Assembly (NCBI RefSeq): GCF_006782915.1
Contig: NZ_VCNP01000058.1
Span: 186,001 to 250,000, forward strand
Origin: Streptomyces calvus
Lineage (GTDB): Bacteria > Actinomycetota > Actinomycetes > Streptomycetales > Streptomycetaceae
Direction: 5' to 3'
DNA: 64,000 bases
Below are positions 31,417-40,931 of the stretch, one piece after another (position 1 is the first letter of the stretch; every line of letters starts with the position of its first letter). A model generated the notes under the pieces. The model was given only the letters and a program-made list of their open reading frames with translations, did not search any database and had not been told where the DNA came from. The translations under genes were made by a program, and so were the position numbers.

Positions 31417-31422
31417 GCCGGT

Positions 31423-32934
31423 TCAGGAGGCGGGGGAGACCGCCACGTTGTCGAAGGACGCGGCGGTGTCGAAGACCCGGACGCCGTTGGCGCCGCTGCG
31501 GTACGTGTCGTCGGTGACCGAGATCTTCGGCGTCATGAGGTCGTCGACGTACACCTTGAGGGACGGGCCGACGGCCGTGACGCGCAGCCGGTGGGAGGTG
31601 CCGGGAGTGACGGACACCCGGGCGGATCCGAGCGGGGTCCAGGAGTCGTCGGCCCGGCCGAGGACCACCGTGCCGTCCCCGCCGATGCCCGCGTAGTACC
31701 CGGAGTAGCGGTCGACGCCCGTGCCCGGCCGGCTCGCCCGGAACACCAGACCGGCGTCGCCCCGGCCCGCGGCCGGCGTGACGTCGGCGTCGTAGGTGAA
31801 GTCGGCGAAGTTCGTGTCGAGCAGCGCCTTGCCGCCGAGCGAGCGGCCCGCCCGGTAGCGGCCGCCGGCCGCCGCCCAGGTACCGCCGTAGGTCTTCCAG
31901 CCCAGCGCGTTGCCGTCGGCGAAGTTGTCCCGCACCTTCATCTCGATGCGCCGGATCGTGCCGTCGGGCCGGAAGTACATGCGGTCGTACGCCAGTTGAC
32001 GGTGGTTGCCGTCCGTCTCGCCGAGCGGGCGGCGGTGGTAGAAGATGTACCAGATGTCGGTGCCGGGCACGTTGACGACCGAGTTGTGGCCGGAGCCCTT
32101 GGCGACCGCCGGGTCCTGGGCGAGCACCTTGTCGAGCTTCTCGAACGGACCGGTCGGCGAGTCCGAGACGGCGTACGAGACGGAGTAGTCGGGACCCGTC
32201 CAGCCGCCCTCCGACCACATCAGGTAGTACTTCCCGCCCCGCTTGAACATCTGCGGGCCCTCGACGTAGTCGGCCGGGGTGATCTCCTTGAACGTCGACC
32301 CGTCGGCGAAGGTGCCGAGGCTGGTCATGTCCGGGTTGAGCTTGACCACGTTGGCGTGGCCCCAGCCGCCGTAGTACATGTACGCCTGGCCGTCGTCGTC
32401 GATGAAGACGTCCTGGTCGATGGGCTGGGCGCCGTTGTGGAACTGCGAGATCAGCGGCCGTCCGATGGCGTCCTCGTACGGGCCCTCGGGACGGTCGGCG
32501 ACGGCCACGCCGATGCCGCCGAGCTGGGAGTCGTTCTGGATGTCGTTGGCGGCGAAGTACAGGTAGTACTTGCCGTTCCGCTCGATCGGCGCGGGCGCCC
32601 ACATCGCGCGCCGCGCCCAGGAGATGCTCGCCTTCGTCAGGACGTTGCTGTGCTTGGTCCAGTGCACCAGGTCGGTGGAGGAGAACGCGTCGAGGTGGGT
32701 CTGCTCGTCGTACGGCCTGGAGGTGGTGGGGAACACCCAGTAGGCGCCGTCGTACACCGCGATGTCGGGGTCGGCGTACCAGCCGTCGACGAAGGGGTTG
32801 CCGGCCTCGGCGGTGGTGTGGTCGGGAATGCCGGGCGCGGCGAGGGCGGCCGAGGGTGACAGCGTTGTCAACAGGCCGCCGGCGAGCATCGCGGCGCAGC
32901 ACTTGACGGCGAGTCCGGTCGTTCTGGCAGTCAT
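31423..32934 (-). CDS. Exported GH43 glycosidase with C-terminal lectin-like domain
   Basis: 503 residues. Signal peptide to about 33 (ALAAPG), GH43 propeller (about 45-335) and a C-terminal beta-sandwich (about 345-500; FTYDADVTPAAGRGDAGLVFRAS...) like LamG/CBM66-type modules. Catalytic Asp55 (YADPDIAV), Asp173 (PIDQDVFIDDDG) and Glu225 (YVEGPQMF) are in place. It differs clearly from the other GH43 here, so the two probably attack different linkages. ATG 32934 has GGAG nine bases upstream. Its position downstream of the YtfQRT-like genes suggests it is the last gene of that operon, though 146 bases separate it from the permease. Confidence 0.9.
   Translation of the reverse strand: MTARTTGLAVKCCAAMLAGGLLTTLSPSAALAAPGIPDHTTAEAGNPFVDGWYADPDIAVYDGAYWVFPTTSRPYDEQTHLDAFSSTDLVHWTKHSNVLTKASISWARRAMWAPAPIERNGKYYLYFAANDIQNDSQLGGIGVAVADRPEGPYEDAIGRPLISQFHNGAQPIDQDVFIDDDGQAYMYYGGWGHANVVKLNPDMTSLGTFADGSTFKEITPADYVEGPQMFKRGGKYYLMWSEGGWTGPDYSVSYAVSDSPTGPFEKLDKVLAQDPAVAKGSGHNSVVNVPGTDIWYIFYHRRPLGETDGNHRQLAYDRMYFRPDGTIRRIEMKVRDNFADGNALGWKTYGGTWAAAGGRYRAGRSLGGKALLDTNFADFTYDADVTPAAGRGDAGLVFRASRPGTGVDRYSGYYAGIGGDGTVVLGRADDSWTPLGSARVSVTPGTSHRLRVTAVGPSLKVYVDDLMTPKISVTDDTYRSGANGVRVFDTAASFDNVAVSPAS
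32857..32870. promoter_or_regulatory. Operator-like palindrome in the GH43 signal-peptide region
   Basis: TGACAGCGTTGTCA, a near-perfect 14-bp palindrome with a CG centre, lies within the first 26 codons of the GH43 gene. It resembles both the intragenic TGACAACGTAGTCA element and the LacI-type sites. A downstream operator is possible. Confidence 0.35.
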
Positions 32935-33080
32935 CGTCCGAGAACTCCAAACGGTCGGGGGCGGGTTCGGGCGTGGGAGACGTGCGCGTGCGTCGAGCGG
33001 CCGGTCGCGCGGTGCACGCGACCGGCCGCCCGGTACCGGACGGGGGCGGGGCCGGCGGACCGGCCGCCCCGTCCGGAGCT

Positions 33081-34118
33081 CTACATCAGTTGTCGTCTGC
33101 GGCCCAGCCAGGTCTGGGCGACGACCACCACCGCGAGGAAGGCGCCGCTGACGACCTGCTGGTAGGAGGAGTCCAGCGAGCCGATCTGGTTGATGACGTT
33201 CTGGATCACCTTCAGCAGCAGCACCCCGACCAGTGACCCGCTGACGTAGCCGAGCCCGCCGGTGAGCAGGGTGCCGCCGATGACGACGGCGGAGATGGCC
33301 TCCAGTTCCATGCCATTGCCGAGGATGGTCACACCGGAGGCGAGCCAGGCGGCGTTGAGCGCGCCGGCCAGTCCGGCCAGCAGCCCGGACAGCGTGTAGA
33401 CGAGGATCTTGGTGCGCGCCACCGGGGCGCCCATCAGGGCCGCCGCGTCCTCGTTGCCGCCGACCGCGTACACGTGCTGCCCGAAGCGCGTGCGCCGCAG
33501 CACGACGGCCCCGGCGACGAACAGCGCCAGCGTGATCCACACCGGGTTGCCGAGGCCGAACGTGGTGCCCTGGCCGAGCTCCGCGAGGAACGAGCCCTTG
33601 CCGATCAGATAGGTGTCGGCGCCCTCGTCGGTCAGGGCCAGCATCAGGCCCCGCGCGCCGAGCATGGCGGCCAGCGTGACGATGAACGGCGCCAGCCGGG
33701 ACCGGGCCACGAGCAGCCCGTTGACGACGCCGATGGCCCCGCACACCAGCAGCGGCAGCAGCAGCGCCACCAGCGTGCCGTGCCGGGAGCCCCAGGCCGC
33801 CAGGACCCCGCCGAGCGCGAACAGCGAGCCGACCGACAGGTCGATGCCGCCGGTGATGATCACGAACGTCATGCCGAGCGCGACGATCGCGAGGAACGCC
33901 GAACTCGTCGCCATGTTGCCGATGTTGTCGCCGGTGGCGAAGGAGTCGAAGCTGAACGACGCCACCAGCGAGACGAGCACCAGCACCGCCAGCGCGCCGT
34001 GCTGCTGGACCAGCGCGGTCAGCCGCTCCGAGCGGGCCGGGCCCGTGGGCCCGGCGGCCGCCGCCGGCTCCGCGCCGCGCGCCGCGGCCGTCCGCGCGTC
34101 CGTCTTCGTGACGGTCAT
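33081..34118 (-). CDS. Sugar ABC transporter permease (YjfF/RbsC-like)
   Basis: 345 residues with about nine to ten hydrophobic helices after a polar, Ala-rich cytoplasmic N-terminus. It has the BPD_transp_2 signatures ALGMTFVIITGGIDLSVGSLFALGG and the EAA-like loop GGNEDAAALMGAPVARTKILVYTLSG. It pairs with the other permease to form the channel. Its ATG overlaps the preceding stop (ATGA, 34115-34118), so translation is coupled. By gene order it is the YjfF counterpart of the E. coli galactofuranose importer YtfQRT-YjfF. Confidence 0.93.
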   Translation of the reverse strand: MTVTKTDARTAAARGAEPAAAAGPTGPARSERLTALVQQHGALAVLVLVSLVASFSFDSFATGDNIGNMATSSAFLAIVALGMTFVIITGGIDLSVGSLFALGGVLAAWGSRHGTLVALLLPLLVCGAIGVVNGLLVARSRLAPFIVTLAAMLGARGLMLALTDEGADTYLIGKGSFLAELGQGTTFGLGNPVWITLALFVAGAVVLRRTRFGQHVYAVGGNEDAAALMGAPVARTKILVYTLSGLLAGLAGALNAAWLASGVTILGNGMELEAISAVVIGGTLLTGGLGYVSGSLVGVLLLKVIQNVINQIGSLDSSYQQVVSGAFLAVVVVAQTWLGRRRQLM

Positions 34119-35077
34119 CGCTTCCCCCGTCCCCGTGCCGCGTAGACCGCGCACACGATCACTATGGCCTGCGCGATCTGGGTCCAGGAAGGCGGCAGAT
34201 CGTGCTTGATGAGGGTGGCGGTGAGCAACTGGATGAGGACGGCTCCCGCCACGGTGCCGGCGATGTTCACCCGGCCGCCGGTCAGCGGTGTCCCGCCGAC
34301 CACGACGGCGGTGATGGCGGACAGTTCCATCAGGTTGCCCAGCGACGTCGGGTCGCTGGCCTGGAGCCGGGCCGTGGCCAGGACGCCCGCCACGGCCGCG
34401 AGGAGCGCGCAGACCACGTACACCACGATCAGCACCCGGCGCACCGGCAGGCCGGCGAGCTGCGCGGCGGGACGGCTGTCGCCGATGGCGAGCAGCTGCC
34501 GCCCGAAGGTGGTGCGGCGCACCACGAACGCCACCAGCAGCGCCAGCACGGCCGCGATCAGGATCAGGTACGGGACGCCCAGCACGTCGCCGGAGCCGAG
34601 GGAGGCCAGCGCGGGGTTGCGCAGGTCCTCCAGCTGCGGCAGCAGCACCAGGGCCAGGCCGCGGCCGCCGACCATGAGCGCCAGTGTGGCCACGATCGGC
34701 TGCACCCCGACGAACGCGACCAGCGCCCCGTTGGCCAGCCCCGCACCGGCCGCGAACACCGCCACCACCAGCAGGGCCGGCAGCAGGCCGTAACCGAGGT
34801 ACAGGGCCGTCACGGACGCCGCCAGGGCCATCACGGCCCCGACCGACAGGTCGACGCCCTCGGTCCCGATGACCAGGGCCATGCCCAGCGCGACGATGAT
34901 GACGGGCGCGACCTGCACGGCCTGGGTGCGGAAGTTCTCCGCGGACAGGAAGTGCGGGGTGATGACGATGTTGACGACCAGCAGCAGCGCCACACCGGCG
35001 TAGACGCCGTAGGTCTGCAGCCACCGCAGGACGCGGGTCCGATCCAGCGGGACGGTCTTGAGGGTGGCTTCAGCCAT
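34115..35077 (-). CDS. Sugar ABC transporter permease (YtfT/RbsC-like)
   Basis: 320 residues with about nine to ten membrane helices. VALGMALVIGTEGVDLSVGAVMALAAS and GDSRPAAQLAGLPVRRVLIVVYVVCAL are the family motifs. It overlaps the ATPase gene by eight bases and the next permease by four, so the three are one translational unit. By position it is the YtfT counterpart. Confidence 0.93.
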   Translation of the reverse strand: MAEATLKTVPLDRTRVLRWLQTYGVYAGVALLLVVNIVITPHFLSAENFRTQAVQVAPVIIVALGMALVIGTEGVDLSVGAVMALAASVTALYLGYGLLPALLVVAVFAAGAGLANGALVAFVGVQPIVATLALMVGGRGLALVLLPQLEDLRNPALASLGSGDVLGVPYLILIAAVLALLVAFVVRRTTFGRQLLAIGDSRPAAQLAGLPVRRVLIVVYVVCALLAAVAGVLATARLQASDPTSLGNLMELSAITAVVVGGTPLTGGRVNIAGTVAGAVLIQLLTATLIKHDLPPSWTQIAQAIVIVCAVYAARGRGKR

Positions 35078-36644
35078 CGGTGGCCGCCTCCTCGACCGCG
35101 TCCCGGTCCGGGGCGTGCCCGGCGATGGTCCGCATCAGCTTGTCCTCGGTGACCTCGTCGCCGGTCAGCTCGCCGACGACCGCACCGTCCTTCAGTACGA
35201 CCACGCGGTCGGACCCTTCGATCAGTTCCTCCAGGTCGGAGGAGATGAGCAGGACGCCCAGGCCGTCCGCGGCCAGTTCGTCCACGAGTTTCTGCACCTC
35301 GGCCTTGGCGCCGACGTCGATGCCCCGGGTGGGCTCGTCCAGCAGCAGCACCTTCGGGTTCATCGCCAGCCAGCGGGCCAGCAGTACCTTCTGCTGGTTG
35401 CCGCCGGACAGTTCGCCGACCTTCTGCTGCGGCGAGGACGCCTTGATGCGCAGCCGCTCGATGAACGTGTCGACGATGCTGTCGACGCGCGCCTCGGAGA
35501 CCAGTCCGAAGCGGGAGAGCCGGGGCAGCACGGCGAGCGAGATGTTCTCCCGGACCGACAGACCGGGGACGATGCCCTCGCTCTTGCGGTCCTCCGGCAG
35601 CAGGCTGATGCCGGCCCGGATCGCCGCGGGAGTCGAACCGCCGCGCAACGGCACCCCGGCCACCGTCACCCTGCCCGAACTCGTGGCCAGCGCACCGGAG
35701 ATGGCCTTCGCCGTCTCGGTGCGCCCGGAGCCGAGCAGTCCGCCCAGGCCGACGACCTCGCCGGGGCGGATGCTCACCGAGACGCCGTGCAACTGGTGCG
35801 GCACCGTCAGGTCCCGTGCCTCGAGGACGGGGTCGGTGTCGGCGGCGTGATGGTCGCCGGTGAACTTGGTCAGGCCCTCGGAGCGGACCTCGCCCAGTTC
35901 CCGGCCCAGCATCGTGGAGACCAGGGAGAGCCGGTCGAGGTCGGCGAGCCGGCCGTGGTGCACGCGCCGGCCGTCGCGCAGCACGGTGACCGTGTCGCAC
36001 ACGGCGTACAGCTCGTCGAGCCGGTGGCTGACGTAGATGACGGCGATGCCGTCGTCGCGGAGCCGGCGGATCACCGAGAACAGCGTCTCCACCTCCCGCG
36101 GTTCGAGCGAGGAGGTCGGTTCGTCCATGATGACGATCCGCGCCTCGCTCGCCACGGCACGCGCCAGGGCGACCATCTGCTGGGCGCCGACACCGAGGGT
36201 GCGCAGCGGACGGCGGACGTCCACCCGGACGCCGTAGGCGCCCAGCGCCTCCTCGGCCTCGCGGTGCATGCGGGCGAAGTCCAGCAGGCCGAAGCGGTTG
36301 CGCGGCTCGCGGCCCAGGAACAGGTTGCGGGCCACGCTCAGCAGCGGGATGAGATTGACCTCCTGGTAGATGGTCGAGATCCCGGCCTTCTGCGCGTCCA
36401 GCGGCGTGGCGAAGGAGACCGCGCTGCCCTGGAAAACGATGTCACCGGCGTCGGGCCGGTGCACACCCGTGAGGAGTTTGATGAGGGTCGACTTGCCGGC
36501 GCCGTTCTCGCCGATCAGGGCGTGGACCTCACCGGGGTGCAGGGTCAGGTCCACGTCGTCCAGGGCCCGGACGCCGGGGAAGGTCTTGCTCAGTCCGCGG
36601 ACGGCGAGGACTTCGGCGGGGGGAGCCACCTGTGCCTCCAGCAT
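35070..36644 (-). CDS. Sugar ABC transporter ATPase (YtfR/RbsA-like, two NBDs)
   Basis: 524 residues, two fused nucleotide-binding domains as in RbsA, MglA and YtfR. NBD1 has Walker A GENGAGKST (45-53), signature LGVGAQQMVAL and Walker B IVIMDEPTS. NBD2 has the degenerate Walker A GLLGSGRTE, as in other members, with signature LSGGNQQKV and Walker B VLLLDEPTRGID. It powers the two downstream permeases for uptake of a pentose or hexose in furanose or pyranose form. It lies 51 bases downstream of the binding-protein gene. Confidence 0.95.
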   Translation of the reverse strand: MLEAQVAPPAEVLAVRGLSKTFPGVRALDDVDLTLHPGEVHALIGENGAGKSTLIKLLTGVHRPDAGDIVFQGSAVSFATPLDAQKAGISTIYQEVNLIPLLSVARNLFLGREPRNRFGLLDFARMHREAEEALGAYGVRVDVRRPLRTLGVGAQQMVALARAVASEARIVIMDEPTSSLEPREVETLFSVIRRLRDDGIAVIYVSHRLDELYAVCDTVTVLRDGRRVHHGRLADLDRLSLVSTMLGRELGEVRSEGLTKFTGDHHAADTDPVLEARDLTVPHQLHGVSVSIRPGEVVGLGGLLGSGRTETAKAISGALATSSGRVTVAGVPLRGGSTPAAIRAGISLLPEDRKSEGIVPGLSVRENISLAVLPRLSRFGLVSEARVDSIVDTFIERLRIKASSPQQKVGELSGGNQQKVLLARWLAMNPKVLLLDEPTRGIDVGAKAEVQKLVDELAADGLGVLLISSDLEELIEGSDRVVVLKDGAVVGELTGDEVTEDKLMRTIAGHAPDRDAVEEAATDG

Positions 36645-36695
36645 GAAAAGGGTGACGTTCGGACAGGGGGCCCGGAGACCGGGCCCCGCGGCGGA

Positions 36696-37790
36696 TCAGT
36701 AGGCCTTGCCGAGGTCCTGCTCGGCGTTGTCGGCGTCGTAGGCGCTGTCCTGGATCACGATGTCCTGCGGGACTTCCTTGCCCTGGGTGAAGGTGTCCAG
36801 CGTCTGGAACGCCAGCGGGCCGAACCTCGGGTTGGACTCGATGACGCCGCTGATCCAGCCGTCGACGACGCCCTGGACGGCGTTGCGCGTGCCGTCGACC
36901 GTGACGATCTTGACGTCGCCGGCCTTCTTGCCGGCGCCCTTGAGCGCGGCCACCGCGCCGAGGCCCATCTCGTCGTTCTCCGCGTAGATGCCCTTGATGC
37001 CGGGCTTGGACTGGATGAGCTGCTCGGTGACCTGCTGGCCCTTCTCGCGGGTGAAGTCACCGGTCTGCTCGAAGACCACCTTCAGCCCGGGGGCCTTCTC
37101 GGCGACGCGCTCCTTGAAGCCCTTGGTGCGTTCGGTGGTGACGTTGTTCCCGGCCGAGCCGAGCAGGATGGCGACCTCGCCCTTGCCGCCGGTGGCCTCG
37201 ATCATCTGGTCGGCGGCGCGCCGGCCCTGCTCGACGAAGTCCGAGGCGATGAAGGAGACGTAGTCCTTGCAGGCCGTGGCGTTGATCTTGCGGTCGATGG
37301 TGACGATCGGCACCTTCTTGGCGGCGGCGGCCTGCAGCACCGGGTCCCAGCCGTCGGAGTTGAGCGGCGCGATCACCAGCAGGTCGGCGCCCTTGGCGAG
37401 CAGGTCCTGGACGTCGCTGATCTGCTTGGAGAACTGCGACTGGGCGTTGGCCGTCAGCAGCTTGACGCCTCTCCTGGCCGCCTCGTCCTTGATGGACTGC
37501 GTCTCCGCGATGCGGAACGGGTTGGCCTCCTTCTCCGACTGGGAGAAGCCGACCGTGGCGTCCTCGAGGTCGATCTTCTTGCCGCCGTAGGCCTCGATGG
37601 TGCAGGTCTTGCTGCCCGGCTTCGGCGTGACGACCTTCTGGCCGGCGTCGGCGGCCGCCGAGGGCTTCTTGTCGCCCGACGCGTCGTCCTCCGACTTGGC
37701 ACAGGAGCTGGCGGTCAGGGCCACGGCGGCGGCCAAGGCCACGGCCACGGGACGGGCGAGGAGGCGGGAACGGTGAGTGGTGCGCTGCAT
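36696..37790 (-). CDS. Sugar-binding lipoprotein of the YtfQRT/YjfF-like importer
   Basis: 364 residues. The N-terminus is a lipoprotein signal (TASSC lipobox, cysteine near residue 30), so the protein is anchored outside the membrane. The mature part is a Peripla_BP_4 (type I periplasmic-binding) fold: VGFSQSEKEANPFRIAETQSIKDEAARRG, DLLVIAPLNSDGWDPVLQAA, PIVTIDRKI and IYAENDEMGLGAV. The FSQ-EKEANPFR start resembles YtfQ, which binds galactofuranose in E. coli. It is the first gene of the operon; operator site 3 is 111 bases upstream. Confidence 0.93.
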   Translation of the reverse strand: MQRTTHRSRLLARPVAVALAAAVALTASSCAKSEDDASGDKKPSAAADAGQKVVTPKPGSKTCTIEAYGGKKIDLEDATVGFSQSEKEANPFRIAETQSIKDEAARRGVKLLTANAQSQFSKQISDVQDLLAKGADLLVIAPLNSDGWDPVLQAAAAKKVPIVTIDRKINATACKDYVSFIASDFVEQGRRAADQMIEATGGKGEVAILLGSAGNNVTTERTKGFKERVAEKAPGLKVVFEQTGDFTREKGQQVTEQLIQSKPGIKGIYAENDEMGLGAVAALKGAGKKAGDVKIVTVDGTRNAVQGVVDGWISGVIESNPRFGPLAFQTLDTFTQGKEVPQDIVIQDSAYDADNAEQDLGKAY

Positions 37791-37900
37791 GGTGACCCCG
37801 ATCCGGGTGACGCTGAAAAGGTGAATGGGGAGCGGGAAGCCGCGCATGAGTGGTGCTGCTCCCCCTCTGCGGGCGGCGTCCGGTGCGCCGCAAAGGAGGT

Positions 37901-37916
37901 TTTACATCGTTGGAAG
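37901..37916. promoter_or_regulatory. LacI-type operator, site 3 (importer operon promoter)
   Basis: TTTACATCGTTGGAAG combines the left half of the site 5 type with the right half of the site 2 type. A further TGTAAA at 37922-37927 makes a wider TTTACA...TGTAAA frame. The site is about 110 bases ahead of the binding-protein gene. Confidence 0.7.
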
Positions 37917-38509
37917 GATGCTGTAAACCCCCTGCGCACAAGGTGGGAACGCGGTGCGGCGGGCGAAGGGAGGGGCGGGGCGAGGCGAGAGGCGGTGCCG
38001 CACGGGACGGGTCCGGCGCGGTAAGCGCGTGCTGCCGTGCGCCGTGAAACGGGCCCCGTACGGCGCCTTCCGTCTTCGCGGCGCGCCCGGTGCACGGCCC
38101 TCGCGGGCACTCCGGGAGAAGCGGTGCCCGGGCCGTGGCCGTGCCAGTCGTGGGATTCCGGGCGGGGCGCGGTGGGTGTCCGGGGCCGGACACCGGTCCC
38201 GGACGGCGAAACGGGCGTCGCCAAGGGCGCACCTTGACCGCGACAGGTGCGGCGGCGGTCAGCGCGCATGCACCGGCGACCGGGACCGGGCCGGGCCCGC
38301 GAGGTCACGCGGCAGGCGCTGCGACAGCAGACGGCCGGCCGGCAGGGGCGGAGCGTGCCCGCCGGCCGGTGAAACGAGGACGGTGCACGTCCGTGTTCCC
38401 GCACCGCCCCGACGCGGGGTTCCGCGTTCACGGAGCGGACGGCACGGGCGGCCCGGCGGCCGCGTACGGCCGCGGGGCGGATCGCCGCGCGGCCGTGGAC
38501 GTCACCGTG
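37917..38509. other. Intergenic region downstream of the LacI regulator
   Basis: About 590 bases of GC-rich sequence without a credible gene. A possible hairpin (CCGGCCGGC / GCCGGCCGG at 38335-38369) might end the LacI transcript. Nothing else was recognised. Confidence 0.5.
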
Positions 38510-39541
38510 TCAGGAGTCCGTGCGCCTCTGGGCCGCCGGGCGGCCCAGGGTGCTCTCCCGCTCGACGAGCCGGTACGGGGCCGAGACGCGGCGGTGTTCC
38601 GTGGCCCGGTCGTGGAGCCTGGCGAGGACCGATTCCACCGCCAGCCGCCCGATGGCGGCCTTGTCCGGGGACACGGACGTGAGGGTGACCGCGCCGAAAC
38701 GCCCCTCGATCACGTCGTCGAAGCCGACGACGGCGATGTCCTCCGGCACCCGCAGTCCCCGCTCGTGCAGCACCCGCATCGCCCCGATCGCCATCGGGTC
38801 GTTGTAGGCGAACACGGCGTCGGGCCGCCGGCCGCTGTCCAGGATGTGGTTCATCGCCGACGCGCCGTCGGCGTGCCCCCAGCCGTCGGTGGCCGCGACG
38901 AGCCGTTCGTCGGCCGGCAGCCCCGCGGCGGTCAGCTCCTCGCGCCAGCCCCGCACGCGCAGTTGGGCGGGTTCGCTGCGCCCGCGGCGGGCGCCGATGA
39001 ACGCCACGTCCCGGCGCCCCAGATCGATCAGGTGCCGCACGGCGGCGCGGGCCGCCGCGACGTTGTCGATGGCGATGTGGTCGTACGGCAGGTCGTAGTC
39101 CCGTTCGCCGAGCAGCACCAGCGGCACGTCGTGGGCGCGGTCGCGCAGGTCCTCCGTCTCCAGCTCGATGGGGCTGAGGATGAGGCCGTCGATCACCCGG
39201 GCCCGGAATCCCTGGCTCACCAGCAGTTCCTGCTCGCGCAGTCCGCCCGTGTGGTCGAGGAGCACGATGTAGTCGTGCTGGGCCGCGGTGTCGATGACGG
39301 AGGCGGCGAGTTCGGCGAAGTAGGGGTTGCCGAGTTCGGGCAGGGCGAGCGCGATGATGCCGGTGCGCCCTTTGCGCAGGTGCCTGGCGGCGAGGTTGGG
39401 CTGGTAGCCGAGTGCGTCGATGGATCTCTGGACGCGCTCGCGCATGGCGGGGGTGACGTGCTGGTAGTTGTTCACCACGTTGGAGACGGTCTTGATCGAG
39501 ACCCCCGCGTGCGCGGCGACGTCCTTGAGGCTGACCGGCAC
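38510..39541 (-). CDS. LacI-family regulator (paralogue 1)
   Basis: 343 residues. The LacI helix-turn-helix opens the protein (VSLKDVAAHAGVSIKTVSNVVNNYQHVT), followed by the hinge helix (NLAARHLRKGRTG) and a type I periplasmic-binding core. GTG 39541 is chosen since AAGGGA lies six bases before it and the helix-turn-helix begins directly after. It is transcribed toward the importer operon but separated by about 720 bases. Operator site 4 precedes it, so it probably represses itself. It is clearly related to the next LacI protein. Confidence 0.95.
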   Translation of the reverse strand: MPVSLKDVAAHAGVSIKTVSNVVNNYQHVTPAMRERVQRSIDALGYQPNLAARHLRKGRTGIIALALPELGNPYFAELAASVIDTAAQHDYIVLLDHTGGLREQELLVSQGFRARVIDGLILSPIELETEDLRDRAHDVPLVLLGERDYDLPYDHIAIDNVAAARAAVRHLIDLGRRDVAFIGARRGRSEPAQLRVRGWREELTAAGLPADERLVAATDGWGHADGASAMNHILDSGRRPDAVFAYNDPMAIGAMRVLHERGLRVPEDIAVVGFDDVIEGRFGAVTLTSVSPDKAAIGRLAVESVLARLHDRATEHRRVSAPYRLVERESTLGRPAAQRRTDS

Positions 39542-39632
39542 GGCAATCCCTTCGTGAGCGGCCCGGCCCGGTCGGCCGGTGCGGATGCGGTGCCCTGACC
39601 ATGAGCCGTGCGCCGAGCCGCTGGGCTCAAGT

Positions 39633-39648
39633 TTTACAACGTTATACA
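39633..39648. promoter_or_regulatory. LacI-type operator, site 4 (LacI paralogue 1 promoter)
   Basis: TTTACAACGTTATACA, CG-centred and palindromic at most positions, is about 92 bases upstream of GTG 39541. It is the least symmetric of the six sites. Confidence 0.6.
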
Positions 39649-39742
39649 CGCCGTCAGGTGGCACTGACAAGGCCGTGCGGACCAGGAACCGTCGACCCGG
39701 CGGCGCGCCCACCTCCACCGTCCGGCCCGCGCGGAACGGCCC

Positions 39743-40756
39743 TCACGCTCCCGAACTCTCCCGCACGATCAGGCGGTGCCCCGCCGTCTCGTCCACCGCC
39801 GGACCGCCCGGTGCGCCGGCCTCGATCCGGTCCAGCAGCAGCCGTACCGCCCGCCGCGCGATGCCGCGCTTGTCCGGCGCGACCGTGGTGATCGTGGGGA
39901 TGCTGAACCGGGTGGCCTCGATGTCGTCGAACCCGACCACGTCCACGTCCTCGGGAACCGACCAGCCGTCCTCGTGGAGGGCGCGCACCGCGCCGAGCGC
40001 CAGGTGGTCGTTGAGGCAGAGCAGCGCGTCCGGCCGGTCCGGCAGCCGCATCAGGCCGCGGGCGGCGGCGGCCCCGTCCGCCCGGCGGAACTCGGGCACC
40101 GGAAGAACGAGCTCGTCGGGCAGGGCCAGCCCGGCCCCGGACAGCGCCTCCTGGTAGCCGAGGGTGCGCAGCCGGCTGGTGTTCAGCGTCCCGCGCAGGT
40201 CGCCGCCGACCACCGCGATGCGCCGGCGGCCCCGCGCCAGCAGGTGCTCGGTCGCCTCGCGGGCCGCCGCGACGTTGTCGATCGCCACGTGGTCGGCGCT
40301 GCCCGGCAGGTTGCACTCGCCGAGCAGCACCAGCGGCAGCCGGGTGTCGCGGTCGGCCAGGTCGCGGGGGAGCAGGGCGAGCGGCGAGAGGATGACGCCG
40401 TCGGTGAACTGGGCGTCGAACCCGCGCACCGCGGCCAGTTCCTTCTCGCGCCGCCCGCCGGTCTCGAGCAGCAGCGTGGTGCTGCCGAGCCGCTCGGTCT
40501 CCGCCATGACGTGCCGGGCCAGCTCGGCGAAGTAGGCGATGTCCAGGTCCGGCACGGCGAGCGCGATCATGCCGGTGCGGCCCCGGCGCAGCTGGCGTCC
40601 GGCGATGTTGACCCGGTAGCCCAGGACGTCGATGGCCTCGCGCACCGCGGCCCGGGTCTGCTCGGAGACGTGCTCGTAGTCGTTGAGGACGTTCGACACC
40701 GTCTTGGCCGAGACGCCGGCGTACTCCGCGACGTCCTTGATCCTGGGCCTGCCCAT
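39743..40756 (-). CDS. LacI-family regulator (paralogue 2)
   Basis: 337 residues with an N-terminal LacI helix-turn-helix (IKDVAEYAGVSAKTVSNVLNDYEHVS), a hinge helix (NIAGRQLRRGRTG, with a Gly where Ala is usual) and a sugar-sensing core (VAIDNVAAAREATEHLL, VDVVGFDDIEATRFSIPTITTV). ATG 40756 has GAGAAGGGAAGC upstream. It diverges from the cytoplasmic GH2 gene, with operator site 5 between them; it is the likeliest regulator of the GH2-binding-protein-permease genes and perhaps of the whole set. Confidence 0.95.
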   Translation of the reverse strand: MGRPRIKDVAEYAGVSAKTVSNVLNDYEHVSEQTRAAVREAIDVLGYRVNIAGRQLRRGRTGMIALAVPDLDIAYFAELARHVMAETERLGSTTLLLETGGRREKELAAVRGFDAQFTDGVILSPLALLPRDLADRDTRLPLVLLGECNLPGSADHVAIDNVAAAREATEHLLARGRRRIAVVGGDLRGTLNTSRLRTLGYQEALSGAGLALPDELVLPVPEFRRADGAAAARGLMRLPDRPDALLCLNDHLALGAVRALHEDGWSVPEDVDVVGFDDIEATRFSIPTITTVAPDKRGIARRAVRLLLDRIEAGAPGGPAVDETAGHRLIVRESSGA

Positions 40757-40863
40757 GCTTCCCTTCTCGTTCCTCACCGTGCCCCCGGATCGTAACGGCA
40801 GCGTCGAGGGGCGCCGTCGTGCACCGGGTCGGAACCGGTCGTCGAAAAGTTTCCACCACGCCA

Positions 40864-40879
40864 TTTACATCGATGTAAT
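40864..40879. promoter_or_regulatory. LacI-type operator, site 5 (LacI 2 / GH2 divergent promoter)
   Basis: TTTACATCGATGTAAT contains the perfect palindrome TTACATCGATGTAA. It lies 108 bases before the LacI ATG and 53 before the GH2 ATG, so it can govern both directions. Confidence 0.8.
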
Positions 40880-40931
40880 CGTATGGTCGCATGACCCCGT
40901 ACCGAGCGCACCCGTAGTGACGAGGAGCAGC

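Noticed and set aside
29568..32870. Treating the intragenic TGACA-type palindromes as members of the main six-site operator set.
   Set aside because: They share the CG centre but differ at the outer positions (TGAC/GTCA against TTTAC/GTAAA), so they are reported separately.
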